A DNA stretch of 64,000 bases from the NCBI GenBank assembly GCA_018402565.1, contig JAGYIQ010000001.1, positions 744,001-808,000 of the forward strand, read 5' to 3'. Position 1 is the first letter of the stretch. The number at the start of each line of letters is the position of its first letter. Both the position numbers and the translations under genes were made by a program. Source of the stretch: Pirellulaceae bacterium (GTDB lineage Bacteria > Planctomycetota > Planctomycetia > Pirellulales > Pirellulaceae). Below, piece by piece: positions 9,828-18,618 of the stretch. The notes under the pieces are model-generated. The model was not told the DNA's origin. It saw only the letters and a program-made list of their open reading frames with translations, and did no database searches.

Positions 9828-10916
9828 TCAGGCGGCCTTCTGTGGCAGCGACGGCAGTGTTTTGCCCTGCAATTGATAGACGTACCGCAATACTTCGGCC
9901 ACGGCATTGTATTGATCCATCGGCACCTCCTGATTGATGTCGACGTCCCGGTACAGGGCTTGCGCCAATTCTTTGCGTTCGATGATCGGGATGTGGTGCT
10001 CCAATGCAATGCGGCGGATGCGTTGGGCCATGGTGCCCGCACCCTTGGCAATCACGACGGGAGCCTGCATCTTGGTGGGATCGTACTTGATCGCCACCGC
10101 CAATTCGGTGGGATTGGTAATCACCGCATCGGCGTTGGTCACCGCCGAGGCCACACGGCTGCGAGCCATCTGCATCTGAACCTGTTTCCGACGTCGCAAG
10201 ATCTGCGGATCACCAACCAACTGCTTCATCTCTTCGCGAAACTCCTGCTCGGTCATCTTCAGACCTTCACTCCAACTCCAGATTTGGTAGGCATAATCCA
10301 ACAGCGCCAAGATCAACAAGGCGATGGCCACCTGAAAGGAAATCCACAGCACCGTCTGTAGCGTGAACGCCGTGATCTGGCCCACCGACCATGAAACCAT
10401 GCCCAAGAAGTCTTCCGCCTGCGACCAGAGCGAAACGCCCGCGACGACAACCACCACCAAGATTTTAAACACGCCAAATCCCACCCGCGCGAGACTCTGG
10501 GTCGAGAACAATCGCCCCAGTCCCTTGAGTGGGTTGATTCGCTCCAGATCCGGATTCAGTTTGTCAGGTACAAACATCGGACCGGTTTGAGCGACCTGCG
10601 AGATGATGGCAGCCACGACCAATAACGTGAATAACGGGATCGTTGTCCAAGCCAGCACCCACTGCATCCGGGCCCAGTGATTCAGGACGTCGTCTTTAGT
10701 CGTCGCCACCCAGGCGTCCCCGCCCAGGTGTTCCACGAAGTAAGGTGGCAGTTCGTTAAAGGCGTACTCGCCGGCGAACAAGAGGATGCTGGTGGCAATC
10801 ACCAGCAGCAAGGCGGAACCCAGATCTTGGCTCTTGGCGACATTGCCCTTCTTCCGAGCCTCACTGAGTCGATGTTCTGTCGCGTCATGGATTTTTTCCC
10901 CAAATTGGTCGGCCAT
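9828..10916 (-). CDS. flhB: Flagellar export switch protein FlhB
   Basis: Inner-membrane component of the flagellar type III export gate that switches substrate class from rod/hook to filament. The 362-residue protein has the typical start (ATEHRLSEARKKG), four transmembrane segments up to about residue 215, and the cytoplasmic FlhBC domain. The self-cleavage site, normally N-P-T-H, reads N-P-T-E at residues 268-271 (TNPTELAVAIKYDP). The Asn-Pro bond that is cut is kept, but the histidine is glutamate. The end of FlhBC is normal (IPIIERKELAQALYRDV). The ribosome site GGGAGG is formed by the last codons of fliR, so translation is probably coupled. It is the last gene of the fliOPQR-flhB cluster; flhA is not in the window. 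Confidence 0.95.
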   Translation of the reverse strand: MADQFGEKIHDATEHRLSEARKKGNVAKSQDLGSALLLVIATSILLFAGEYAFNELPPYFVEHLGGDAWVATTKDDVLNHWARMQWVLAWTTIPLFTLLVVAAIISQVAQTGPMFVPDKLNPDLERINPLKGLGRLFSTQSLARVGFGVFKILVVVVVAGVSLWSQAEDFLGMVSWSVGQITAFTLQTVLWISFQVAIALLILALLDYAYQIWSWSEGLKMTEQEFREEMKQLVGDPQILRRRKQVQMQMARSRVASAVTNADAVITNPTELAVAIKYDPTKMQAPVVIAKGAGTMAQRIRRIALEHHIPIIERKELAQALYRDVDINQEVPMDQYNAVAEVLRYVYQLQGKTLPSLPQKAA

Positions 10917-10921
10917 GGACC

Positions 10922-11740
10922 TTAGCCTCCCATCTGTCGCGATAAGGTGTCGGGCTCAATCGGCCGCGAGCCTTGGATCGCACCTTCAATCAACAACTCC
11001 AATTGAGCGTCGAACTGATCGGCTACGGCCCAGAACATGACATGCAGACTCAGCAACAGAGAAATCAGTAACACCGCCGCGTTCAAGTTGAAGCTGATCT
11101 GCAGCACGTTCAGCTGCGGCAAGACACGACCGATCAAACCCAACAACAACATCGACAATAGCAATGCCAACATCATGGGGGCCCCCATCCGAATCCCCAA
11201 CTCAAAGCCGGAGGCCAACAAGGCGACGTAATAGTGCACAAAGTACAACGGAATTTCCGCTTGCCCCGGCGGGACCCGTTGGAAGGTAATCAGCAGCGCC
11301 CCGAGCAATTGGGCAGGCCCGCCCAGGACCACAAATACGCCCAAAGTGGTCAGATCCAACAATTGTGCAAATAGCGGAGTGTTCGTACCCGAGGTCGGAT
11401 TCAGCGTATCGGCCATTTGCATCCCCCCCAACTGCCCCGCCAATTGCCCCGCGACCTGCGCCGAAGCGAACATCAATTGAGCTCCTAAACCCAGGCAGAT
11501 GCCGATCGCCAACTCGTCGATCAACAGTGGCACCAAGCCCGTGAAGTTCAAGGCCGACGGCAGGCTCACATGGGACTGAAGCGGCGTCAACAAGGCGGCA
11601 GTAGCAATCGCCAACAGAGCGCGGATTTTTACTGGGATCGTGATGGCCCCAAAAAACGGGCCGGACAACATCAGGCCCGCGACTCGCGTCAGCACCAATG
11701 AGAACAGCAGCATCCAATGGGTGGCCGTTTCCAACGTCAT
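10922..11740 (-). CDS. fliR: Flagellar biosynthetic protein FliR
   Basis: Export-gate protein of the flagellar type III apparatus that forms the FliPQR core complex. It has 272 residues with about six hydrophobic segments and the typical GLxPLLIDELAIGICLGLGAQLMF region. The sequence AGQLAGQLGGMQMADTLNP matches the conserved FliR loop. Its ATG overlaps the stop of fliQ by four bases (ATGA), and its end provides the flhB ribosome binding site. Family assignment is firm. Confidence 0.94.
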   Translation of the reverse strand: MTLETATHWMLLFSLVLTRVAGLMLSGPFFGAITIPVKIRALLAIATAALLTPLQSHVSLPSALNFTGLVPLLIDELAIGICLGLGAQLMFASAQVAGQLAGQLGGMQMADTLNPTSGTNTPLFAQLLDLTTLGVFVVLGGPAQLLGALLITFQRVPPGQAEIPLYFVHYYVALLASGFELGIRMGAPMMLALLLSMLLLGLIGRVLPQLNVLQISFNLNAAVLLISLLLSLHVMFWAVADQFDAQLELLIEGAIQGSRPIEPDTLSRQMGG

Positions 11741-12015
11741 CGCAGCGGATACCTAACGTTCGGCACCTGCCCAAAACACTTCTGGCAATAATCGCTCATG
11801 TAATCGACCGCCCAGGGCAAACAAAAAGTCAATGCCAACACCATGGCCAATAGTTTGGGCACAAACGAAACCGTTTGATCCTGAACTTGCGTCAAAGCCT
11901 GAACCAAACCAATCAACAGACCGACGATCACGCCAACCAGCAACACCGGGCCCGAAACCAAGACCGAGGCCACGATTGCATCCCGCGTCAAGTCAATCAC
12001 GTAGGGTGTTTCCAT
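11737..12015 (-). CDS. fliQ: Flagellar biosynthetic protein FliQ
   Basis: A 92-residue protein with two transmembrane helices and the family pattern (VIDLTRDAIVASVLVSGPVLLVGVIVGLL is close to the FliQ consensus, followed by GLVQALTQVQDQTVSFVPK). The ATG at 12015 is chosen because it gives the canonical length and has GGAGA upstream; a further upstream in-frame ATG would overlap fliP. It forms the export gate with FliP and FliR, and is translationally coupled to fliR through an ATGA overlap. Confidence 0.94.
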   Translation of the reverse strand: METPYVIDLTRDAIVASVLVSGPVLLVGVIVGLLIGLVQALTQVQDQTVSFVPKLLAMVLALTFCLPWAVDYMSDYCQKCFGQVPNVRYPLR

Positions 12016-12028
12016 CACAAGTCTCCGG

Positions 12029-12934
12029 TCACGAATAAGGGGCAAAGCTCTCCATCAACATCCCGACCACCAAGTGCCAGCCGTCGACGAGAACAAACAA
12101 AATCAACTTGAACGGCAGGCTGATGATCACCGGTGGCAACATCATCATGCCCATCGAAATCGTCAAACTAGATATCACCAAGTCGATAACTAAAAAGGGC
12201 AAGTAGATCTGAAAGCCAATCAAGAACGCAATCTTTAGCTCGCTGATCATAAACGCGGGCAACATGACCTTCAGCGGCACATCATTCCACGTTTCAGGGA
12301 TCTGCGTTTGCTCTTCCGGTGGCAGGTAGCGAAAGAACAACCAGATATCATCGACGTTCTCCGCCAAGGCAATCTGACGACTCATGAAGCGTTTCAGCGG
12401 TTGCACGCCACGGTCGATCACCTCTTCCAACCCGATCGGTGTACCCTCTTGATTGATGTACGGCAAAATGGCTTGGTCCTTGACCTCCTGCCACACCGGG
12501 GCCATCACCAAAATCGTCATAAAGATCGACAAGGCCGTGATCACCTGACTGGGCGGCAACTGCTGGGCTCCAATCGCTTGTCGCAATAACCCTAACACCA
12601 CAATGATCCGCACAAAACAGGTCGTCATCAGAAGGATAGACGGGGCCAACGTCAGCACGGTCAAAAGCAACATGACCTGGATGCTGGACGACAACCCACG
12701 CGGGCTGGTCCACTCCTCCGGCCCCGCGTTAAAAAACTCCAACGCCTCCGCCTCGCTCAGACCTCCCGTCAGCGGCGTCGTCTCCGTGGGCAATTCTATC
12801 GGACTAGTGGGTTCCTGCAGCAACCCCGGCAAATAGCTCGTTCCATCCGATTGCCCCCAGGCCGACGTTGGCACGGCTACCAGCAGAAACAATAGCACGA
12901 CCAAAGAACCTGTTCGCAGCGTGAAATAACTCAT
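12029..12934 (-). CDS. fliP: Flagellar biosynthetic protein FliP
   Basis: Core subunit of the flagellar export gate. The chosen ATG (12934; MSYFTLRTGSL) is preceded by GGGGAGGA and is followed by a cleavable signal peptide, a known FliP feature. The 301-residue protein has the conserved blocks MTCFVRIIVVLGLLRQA, PPSQVITALSIFMT and the C-terminal MMMLPPVIISLPFKLILFV. An earlier in-frame ATG at 13033 lies inside fliO and would destroy the signal peptide position. It starts 13 bp after the fliO stop. Confidence 0.95.
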   Translation of the reverse strand: MSYFTLRTGSLVVLLFLLVAVPTSAWGQSDGTSYLPGLLQEPTSPIELPTETTPLTGGLSEAEALEFFNAGPEEWTSPRGLSSSIQVMLLLTVLTLAPSILLMTTCFVRIIVVLGLLRQAIGAQQLPPSQVITALSIFMTILVMAPVWQEVKDQAILPYINQEGTPIGLEEVIDRGVQPLKRFMSRQIALAENVDDIWLFFRYLPPEEQTQIPETWNDVPLKVMLPAFMISELKIAFLIGFQIYLPFLVIDLVISSLTISMGMMMLPPVIISLPFKLILFVLVDGWHLVVGMLMESFAPYS

Positions 12935-12947
12935 GATTCCTCCCCAC

Positions 12948-14108
12948 TCAAGCTTCAAAAAAATGATTGGAGGCAGGACGAACGACAGCTCGCCCGTCAC
13001 CGTTACCACGGGACACGGCCGCCGCTTCATCAACGGGCCGCGAACGACGCAGCGCCGCTGGCACCTGGTCTTGCTGCGACCCCAGGAAACCGGTGGCCCG
13101 CTCTCGACCGCTTTCCCGCAACAAGGCTTCGAAGGTTTTGGCGTGCCCCTGAGGATTGCTGGACTGACACAACTCCAAGAGCTGACCGACTTCCGCCGGG
13201 TCCGTCACCTCGGTCAAAGTCTGCGTGCTGGTCTCCGACACCGCCAACAACAACACGCGTTGCCCCATGCGAATCAACCTCAGGTGTTGCTTGCCATACA
13301 AAGGAGCATTGCCCAACAGTTGCACGGCCTCCAGCGGCAACGGCTGCAGCGACTTCGGCCCCGCCTTACGCAACAGCCAAGCACATGCAAACACCAACAA
13401 CAGAACAATCGCCAATGCAACGCCCGTCTGCATCAACGACTGGCCACCCGCTCCCAGACCACTGACACCAAGTCCACTGGCACTGCTCTCGCTCCGACCC
13501 AAACGTTCTTCAGCCAAGACGCTGGGGCCAGGCAATTGCTCCTGCAAAGGATCGCGTCTCAAACCCGCGTCCGTACGCGACGGCGGCAAGTCGAGCTGAT
13601 GGGAGACCGGCTGAGCCGGAGGATTGGCGACCGATCGCCCCCACTCCTGCGAGAGCCTCGTGTCAGCGGTTGATTCGCGCAATTCGGGAGCATGGTAACC
13701 ACCGGCGACTCGCGTTTGCTCGCTGACCGCGGCAGGCCCCTGGCTGGGCAAGATGTGACCACTGGTCGCCACGCGATTGGGCGAACTGGGCGTCGCTCCG
13801 AGTAAAGACTCCAGTTGAGCGGAACCACGATCCGAAGAAACCGCCGCCGGCACTAAAGAAGCTGTGTTCTGAGCCAGCAGGCTGGATGCCCACGCCCCCA
13901 ACACGAGACTCCATGCCAGAGCCACACCCAGCGATGGTCCCCATGCGTCTCGCCCAGCACTGCGGCCATCAACACTGCGGCCATCAACACTGGGGCCCCC
14001 AACACTGGGGCCACGCGTCGCCACAGATCGATCGCCAGCCGGACGGCCAGTCCATCGGCGAACCCGCTCAGTGGCAGGTTTTTGATCGAGCTTGATATTT
14101 TGACGCAT
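12948..14108 (-). CDS. fliO: Flagellar biosynthesis protein FliO, with repeat-rich N-terminus
   Basis: FliO helps assemble the FliPQR gate. The family domain lies in the second half of the 386 residues: one transmembrane helix at about 225-248 (GVALAIVLLLVFACAWLL) followed by PLEAVQLLGNAPLYGKQHLRLIRMGQRVLLLAVS, the FliO signature. The first 45 residues are Gly/Arg/Ser-rich and coded by a 15-bp tandem repeat; a signal-like hydrophobic stretch ends at about residue 80 (SSLLAQ). The true start could therefore be downstream of the repeats; 14108 is the first ATG in frame and no ribosome site is decisive. The position immediately before fliP supports the assignment. Confidence 0.85.
   Translation of the reverse strand: MRQNIKLDQKPATERVRRWTGRPAGDRSVATRGPSVGGPSVDGRSVDGRSAGRDAWGPSLGVALAWSLVLGAWASSLLAQNTASLVPAAVSSDRGSAQLESLLGATPSSPNRVATSGHILPSQGPAAVSEQTRVAGGYHAPELRESTADTRLSQEWGRSVANPPAQPVSHQLDLPPSRTDAGLRRDPLQEQLPGPSVLAEERLGRSESSASGLGVSGLGAGGQSLMQTGVALAIVLLLVFACAWLLRKAGPKSLQPLPLEAVQLLGNAPLYGKQHLRLIRMGQRVLLLAVSETSTQTLTEVTDPAEVGQLLELCQSSNPQGHAKTFEALLRESGRERATGFLGSQQDQVPAALRRSRPVDEAAAVSRGNGDGRAVVRPASNHFFEA
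13961..14018. repeat. 15-bp tandem repeat inside fliO
   Basis: A 15-bp unit (ctgcggccatcaaca) occurs twice exactly at 13961-13990, then as the variant ctggggcccccaaca at 13991-14005, then in part. It stays in frame and encodes five-residue blocks (GPSVG, GPSVD, GRSVD, GRSAG). Confidence 0.85.
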
Positions 14109-14413
14109 CCGTGCAGCTCAGTACCGTACACACCGATCCCTACCAAACCTGCTCCGAACCAGCAAAACACCCGTCTCAAGACCGATGTCGTGCGATGTGA
14201 ACCCGCGAACCAGGTTTGGTAGCACCCAAGTCAAGCGGCCGATCCGTCGGCCAGCGATTCCTCGGACTTGAATGTTCTAACGAAATTTTCGTAATTCAGC
14301 GAGCCGAATTTTCTCGGCGACGCTACCATGCCTCAAATGCTCTTGACCCCCGTTTGCTGCCTGGTCTACGATCAGCCGCCGGGAGAGGGTGATCGCCGAG
14401 GGAGGGAGAGGTC
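14109..14413. other. Divergent intergenic region, fliO / glycosyltransferase
   Basis: About 305 bp between two divergent start codons; promoters for both directions are expected. The segment 14270-14300 is locally AT-rich (gaaattttcgtaattcagcg) but no -35/-10 pair is convincing. The plus-strand gene has a strong purine-rich ribosome site at 14401-14411. Confidence 0.4.
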
Positions 14414-16675
14414 TTGTCGCGTTTAATTATCATTGACCAATCGCTCAAAGGTTTGGGTGGCCACCATTTTGACTACGTACAGCAAGTCACGCAGGCCGCG
14501 GCCAAACAAAATCTCGAAGTGCTGGTCGTCGCCCACCAAAGTTTCTCGCGTCGCTCGCCCTTGGAACATTATGCCAAGGTTGTGCCGCACTTTCGCCAGA
14601 CAACCTACTGCCGCTACAGTCTCTTGGCCGGGCTGAGGGCCATGTATCGGCGGCCTTTGCTGCACCTTGAGACCCCAGAACGACGCACACGCATCAGGTT
14701 GGCCCGTCAGGAAGAGCTAGCGGCACGCCGCGATCACTCCGGCTCCCCCGGCGACGCTGCCTTGAGTCCCGTATCCGCGCCCGCTTGGAATGGGCTAACA
14801 AAGCAGGGTTGGCCCGCCTGGAGCAACGCGTTCCAGTCAGGTTGGCAATCGCTGCGCCGCACGCTGGGACAAGTCCGCGAGTCGGCCGGGCGACACCGCG
14901 CCGTCAATACCTTCGCGCAGGATTGCCAGCGGCTCTTCCCGCAGCTCGGCCTCCTGGCCTCGGACCATGTTTTCTGCACCACGCTGAGCGATCTGGAACT
15001 GGCCGGACTGCTGATCTATTGGCTGGGCTCGCCCGAGAGCTACCTGCCCCGCTGGCACTTGCAATTTCATTTTGATGTGTTTCACGGGCGAGTACCGGAC
15101 TACCGCCAACAATACGCGACCCTCGATCCACTACGCTGCCTATTCGAGGACGTGGACCGAGCAGTGCCGGCCCATCAGATCCACTACTATGCCACTACCG
15201 CCGCCATCGCCGATCAGTACCAGCGGCTGGCGTCACGCCCGATCCAAGAATTGGCCTATCCCATCAACTCCGGCTTCAAGCGAGTGAACTCCCCCACAAC
15301 AAGCGTCATCCGTCGAACCGAGTTGTGGCAACCCCAAGCCGGGGGCTACTCCCAAGGAGACAAGTCCGCTCCGACCATGGGTGACCGGTCCATGGAAGCC
15401 GATTGGACGACGCTGAGTGGGACGGGCAACCGGCAATCGCTGGGCGACCAACCTGACATGCCCCACGTGTTGCCCCTGCCCGACACCACTGCCAAGACAT
15501 CGTCCGTCAACTTTCCCGCCCCCCCTTTGTGGAGCCCCCAGGCCCTCGGGATCCCGATCGTCGTGGCCGGCGGTGTCCGAGCTGAAAAAGGCCAAAAGGG
15601 TCTGCGAGAGATTTGGAGCGAACTGAAACAATCGGTGCTGGACCCCGGCTGGGGGTTCCTCGTCTGCCAACGCCCCGAAAAAACACCCTGGTACAAAAAA
15701 CGATTCAGCGTCGCGGAGCAGACGTCTATTCCTAGCAACGACCAACAAGTCCAATACCTGCCGCACCCGCTGGCCATATCCCAGTACCAAGAGCTGATCC
15801 GCTCGGCAGGTATCGGCCTCCTGACCTACGATCCCACCAGCTACGCCAACCGACGCGCCGGGATTTTTGGCGAGTACCTGGCGGCTGGGATCCCGACCTT
15901 GGTCCCGTCCGGAACTTGGATGGCGCAACAATTGGCCCAGTACCAATCCGCGTACCATCGCCAACTCCGCGACACCGCAGCGCCGAGCGTGTGTTGGACC
16001 CATGCCAACTTCGACTGGACGCCCTGGAACGTACCGGCCGGACAAGGCAGCATCAGCTTCGACGGCGGAGATGTGCCCGCCTACGGTTGGTCGCCACCCC
16101 TCCCTCCGCCTCCAAACCACTCGCACGGGTCCACCGACTCGCACGGGGCCACCGACTCGCACGGGCCCACCGACTCACAGCGGGACTCGATAGCGCCGCC
16201 CCGACACCGCTTGCTCAACGTCCGTTTCCACTGGGTCTGGCCCAAGGAGACCGGCACTTATTGCCGCGTAGAGGTCCTGTTCTACGACCGAAACAGGCAA
16301 GTCATCAGCGTTGAGACCCAACACGTGGGGCAAGAATCTGGCGGCGGCGGACAATCCGTAATGTTCGAGATCCCCTCGACAGCCGACCACTTCCGCCTGG
16401 GCTTGAGCAACGCCTACCACGAACGAAACGCGACCATCCAAAGGTTGCTGGTCGACGTCCTCGAATTAGAACACCCGGTCGCCACCGCGACCGTGGGCCT
16501 GACCTACGATCACCCCAACCAGATCCCCGCTCGCCTGCTGCAAATCTGCCAACATCACGACCACTACCTTCAATCGGCCCGGGAGCAGGCCCCCGCTTGG
16601 TTCGCCCAACATGATCCCGTGGCCACCGTCCAGCAGTTGTTGGACGCGGCCAGCCAACGACGCTGGGTTGCCTGA
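14414..16675 (+). CDS. Glycosyltransferase-like protein (GT-B fold) with C-terminal extra domain
   Basis: A 753-residue protein starting with TTG, supported by the strong ribosome site GGAGGGAGAGG just upstream and an N-terminus (LIIIDQSLKGLGGHHFDYVQQV) typical of GT-B sugar transferases. The central region (about 385-510) contains VVAGGVRAEKGQKGLREIW and a GT4-like sugar-nucleotide motif, GIFGEYLAAGIPTLVP. Residues 569-591 are an 18-bp repeat-coded S-H-G-x-T-D linker. The last 150 residues are a beta-rich domain I do not recognise (FHWVWPKETGTYCRVEVLFYD). It probably transfers a sugar to a surface polymer; donor and acceptor are unknown. It stands alone, convergent with the suf operon. Confidence 0.65.
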   Translation: MSRLIIIDQSLKGLGGHHFDYVQQVTQAAAKQNLEVLVVAHQSFSRRSPLEHYAKVVPHFRQTTYCRYSLLAGLRAMYRRPLLHLETPERRTRIRLARQEELAARRDHSGSPGDAALSPVSAPAWNGLTKQGWPAWSNAFQSGWQSLRRTLGQVRESAGRHRAVNTFAQDCQRLFPQLGLLASDHVFCTTLSDLELAGLLIYWLGSPESYLPRWHLQFHFDVFHGRVPDYRQQYATLDPLRCLFEDVDRAVPAHQIHYYATTAAIADQYQRLASRPIQELAYPINSGFKRVNSPTTSVIRRTELWQPQAGGYSQGDKSAPTMGDRSMEADWTTLSGTGNRQSLGDQPDMPHVLPLPDTTAKTSSVNFPAPPLWSPQALGIPIVVAGGVRAEKGQKGLREIWSELKQSVLDPGWGFLVCQRPEKTPWYKKRFSVAEQTSIPSNDQQVQYLPHPLAISQYQELIRSAGIGLLTYDPTSYANRRAGIFGEYLAAGIPTLVPSGTWMAQQLAQYQSAYHRQLRDTAAPSVCWTHANFDWTPWNVPAGQGSISFDGGDVPAYGWSPPLPPPPNHSHGSTDSHGATDSHGPTDSQRDSIAPPRHRLLNVRFHWVWPKETGTYCRVEVLFYDRNRQVISVETQHVGQESGGGGQSVMFEIPSTADHFRLGLSNAYHERNATIQRLLVDVLELEHPVATATVGLTYDHPNQIPARLLQICQHHDHYLQSAREQAPAWFAQHDPVATVQQLLDAASQRRWVA
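16119..16186. repeat. 18-bp tandem repeat inside the glycosyltransferase gene
   Basis: Unit gactcgcacgggnccacc occurs three times in a row from 16119 with single-base variation (g/t/c at one position) and a fourth partial copy. It encodes a DSHGxT linker between the GT-B part and the C-terminal domain. Confidence 0.85.
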
Positions 16676-16704
16676 GCGTTGGCCGGCCAGAAAATTCAGC
16701 CGTG

Positions 16705-17070
16705 TTAGAACATTCCCAATTCGTCGCGGGCCTCTTCGGTCATGCGGTCCGGGGTCCACGGGGGATCCATCACGACTTTGACATCCACGTCGATCACACC
16801 GGGTACAGCGCCCGCATTCTCTTTCGCGCCGCCCACCAGTTGCGGACCAGCCGGACACATCGGGCTGGTCATCGTCATTTCAATGTAGACTTGAACCACA
16901 TCCGTCCGATCAGGCACGGAGCGGATATCGACCAAATAAATCAAGCCCAAATCAACGATGTTGACATGCAGCTCCGGGTCGATCACGTTCTTCAACGCTT
17001 CGCGGATATGATCCTCAGTCACCGCGGCAGCGGTCGCAGGCGTCTCGGGGGCAGTTTCCGGTTCGGTCAT
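16705..17070 (-). CDS. sufT: DUF59 / MIP18-family Fe-S assembly protein (SufT-like)
   Basis: A 121-residue protein whose ATG at 17070 (MTEPETAPE) is chosen over one 13 codons upstream because the DUF59 domain follows it directly. The domain is complete: EALKNVIDPELHVNIVDLGLIY, VYIEMTMTSPMCPAG and VMDPPWTPDRMTEEARDELG. The conserved cysteine in SPMCP is present. Proteins of this family help load Fe-S clusters onto targets. The gene is last in the suf operon, about 50 bp after sufD. The name sufT is given by context; paaD-like would be the alternative label. Confidence 0.85.
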   Translation of the reverse strand: MTEPETAPETPATAAAVTEDHIREALKNVIDPELHVNIVDLGLIYLVDIRSVPDRTDVVQVYIEMTMTSPMCPAGPQLVGGAKENAGAVPGVIDVDVKVVMDPPWTPDRMTEEARDELGMF

Positions 17071-17119
17071 GATTTCTACGCAGGGTACAAAGGAAAGGGA
17101 CGACAACAATTCTCGAGAT

Positions 17120-18457
17120 TTACTCGTATTTTCTCACACGCGTGGCAATGGCCAAGCCCAGCGCATCTCGGACGGACTCGATCTCGATACGATCGAAGAT
17201 CTGTTGGAAAAAGCCCGTCACGATCGCCCGGATCGCCTCTTGTCGCGTGAAGCCGCGATTGAGGCAGTAGAAGACTTGCTCCTCATCCACGCGGCCCGAC
17301 GTCGAACCGTGCGTGCAGCGAACATCATCGGCCTCGATCTCCAACCCTGGAATCGAATCGGCGCGGCAGGCATCGGAGAGCAGCAGATTGTCGTTGCGTT
17401 GGTACCCATCGGTCCGCTGAGCCGCTTTGTCGACGCGGATCATCCCACGCCACACCGTATGGGATTGATCCTGCAAGGCCGTCTTGTACAGGAAGTCGCT
17501 GGTCGTGTTCGGCGCCATGTGATGTTGCAGCGTGTGGTAAGACAAGTGCTGCTTCTCTTGCGTAAACATCGTGCCGTTGACTTGACAGTGCGCCCCGCGG
17601 CCACGCAACTTCACGTGCTGATTGACCTTCGCCAAACGACCGCCCAAAGCGCCCAAGGTCCACTGCAACTGAGCGTCCTGGCCCAAGACCGCCTGCTGCT
17701 GGGCAAAGTGCCAAGTCTGGCTACCCCAGTCTTGCAAGTTGACAAAGCTCAAGTTGCCGCGATCGCCGATCACCAACTCCATAGCACCATTGTGCAACCC
17801 GTCCCCGCTGGCTTCCGTCCCACAGCTTTCGTACAGCACCGTCGCGGCAGCGCCCTCCTCCAACACAATCAGCAAATGTGACAAATCGCTGCCGCCATGA
17901 CTGAGCACGGTCTGGATGTGCACGGGCAACGGCAACGCCACGCCGCGGGGAACGTACAACAGCGTGCCACCCGAACACATGGCCTGATGCAAGGCCGCAA
18001 ACCGATCCGCCTCGGCCGCAAACGCCGTGCGAAACAAATGCTGCTCCAGAATCGACTCGTGAGCCGCCAACCCCTCGTGCAGGCTACCGAAAAACACGCC
18101 CTTCTGCCGCAGCGACTCGTCCAATTCGCTGATCACGGTCACACCGTCCAACGTCGCCACTCGGCCGCCTAATTCCACGCCCAAGCCCAACCGAGACGCC
18201 GGCAGCGCCGGACTGCTGCCCGCCGCCGAACCCTCGCCCACCGTCCAGTGGTACTTGTTCAAATTGAACATTCGAATGTCCGTCCGCATCCACTCCTCGT
18301 CGCGGCGGTTGGGCCAAGCCATCTGCTCAAATTGTTGCCATGCGGCCTGGCGGCGCTCGCGCCACCAAGTCGGCTCGTGGGCCAATTGCTCAAGCAGGCC
18401 TTGAAACCCAGCGGCATTGAACGATTGGGAAGCAGTCGCGGTCTCGTTCGCGGACAT
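17120..18457 (-). CDS. sufD: Fe-S cluster assembly protein SufD
   Basis: Scaffold subunit that pairs with SufB in the SufBC2D complex. The 445-residue protein starts at the ATG at 18457 (MSANETATAS), preceded by GAGAAAG; an in-frame ATG at 18526 would add 23 unrelated residues. The C-terminal beta-helix domain is well conserved: LHNGAMELVIGDRGNLSFVN, TSDFLYKTALQDQSHTVWRG, DACRADSIPGLEIEADDVRCTHG and the FYCLNRGFTRQEA motif. The conserved Cys and His in DDVRCTHG are present. It is fourth in the suf operon. Confidence 0.95.
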   Translation of the reverse strand: MSANETATASQSFNAAGFQGLLEQLAHEPTWWRERRQAAWQQFEQMAWPNRRDEEWMRTDIRMFNLNKYHWTVGEGSAAGSSPALPASRLGLGVELGGRVATLDGVTVISELDESLRQKGVFFGSLHEGLAAHESILEQHLFRTAFAAEADRFAALHQAMCSGGTLLYVPRGVALPLPVHIQTVLSHGGSDLSHLLIVLEEGAAATVLYESCGTEASGDGLHNGAMELVIGDRGNLSFVNLQDWGSQTWHFAQQQAVLGQDAQLQWTLGALGGRLAKVNQHVKLRGRGAHCQVNGTMFTQEKQHLSYHTLQHHMAPNTTSDFLYKTALQDQSHTVWRGMIRVDKAAQRTDGYQRNDNLLLSDACRADSIPGLEIEADDVRCTHGSTSGRVDEEQVFYCLNRGFTRQEAIRAIVTGFFQQIFDRIEIESVRDALGLAIATRVRKYE

Positions 18458-18618
18458 CTCGATCTTTCTCAGCAGTAAACCAATAAATAAATGCATTCCA
18501 AGCAGCAACCGATCCCTCTCGGTCACCTCACAGGCCGCGGCCCCAGCCTCCAGGGCCAGTCGTCGCCGAAGCGGAGGGGACTCGACCTCGTCGATCCCCC
18601 CCGGCGTTGACGCAATCC

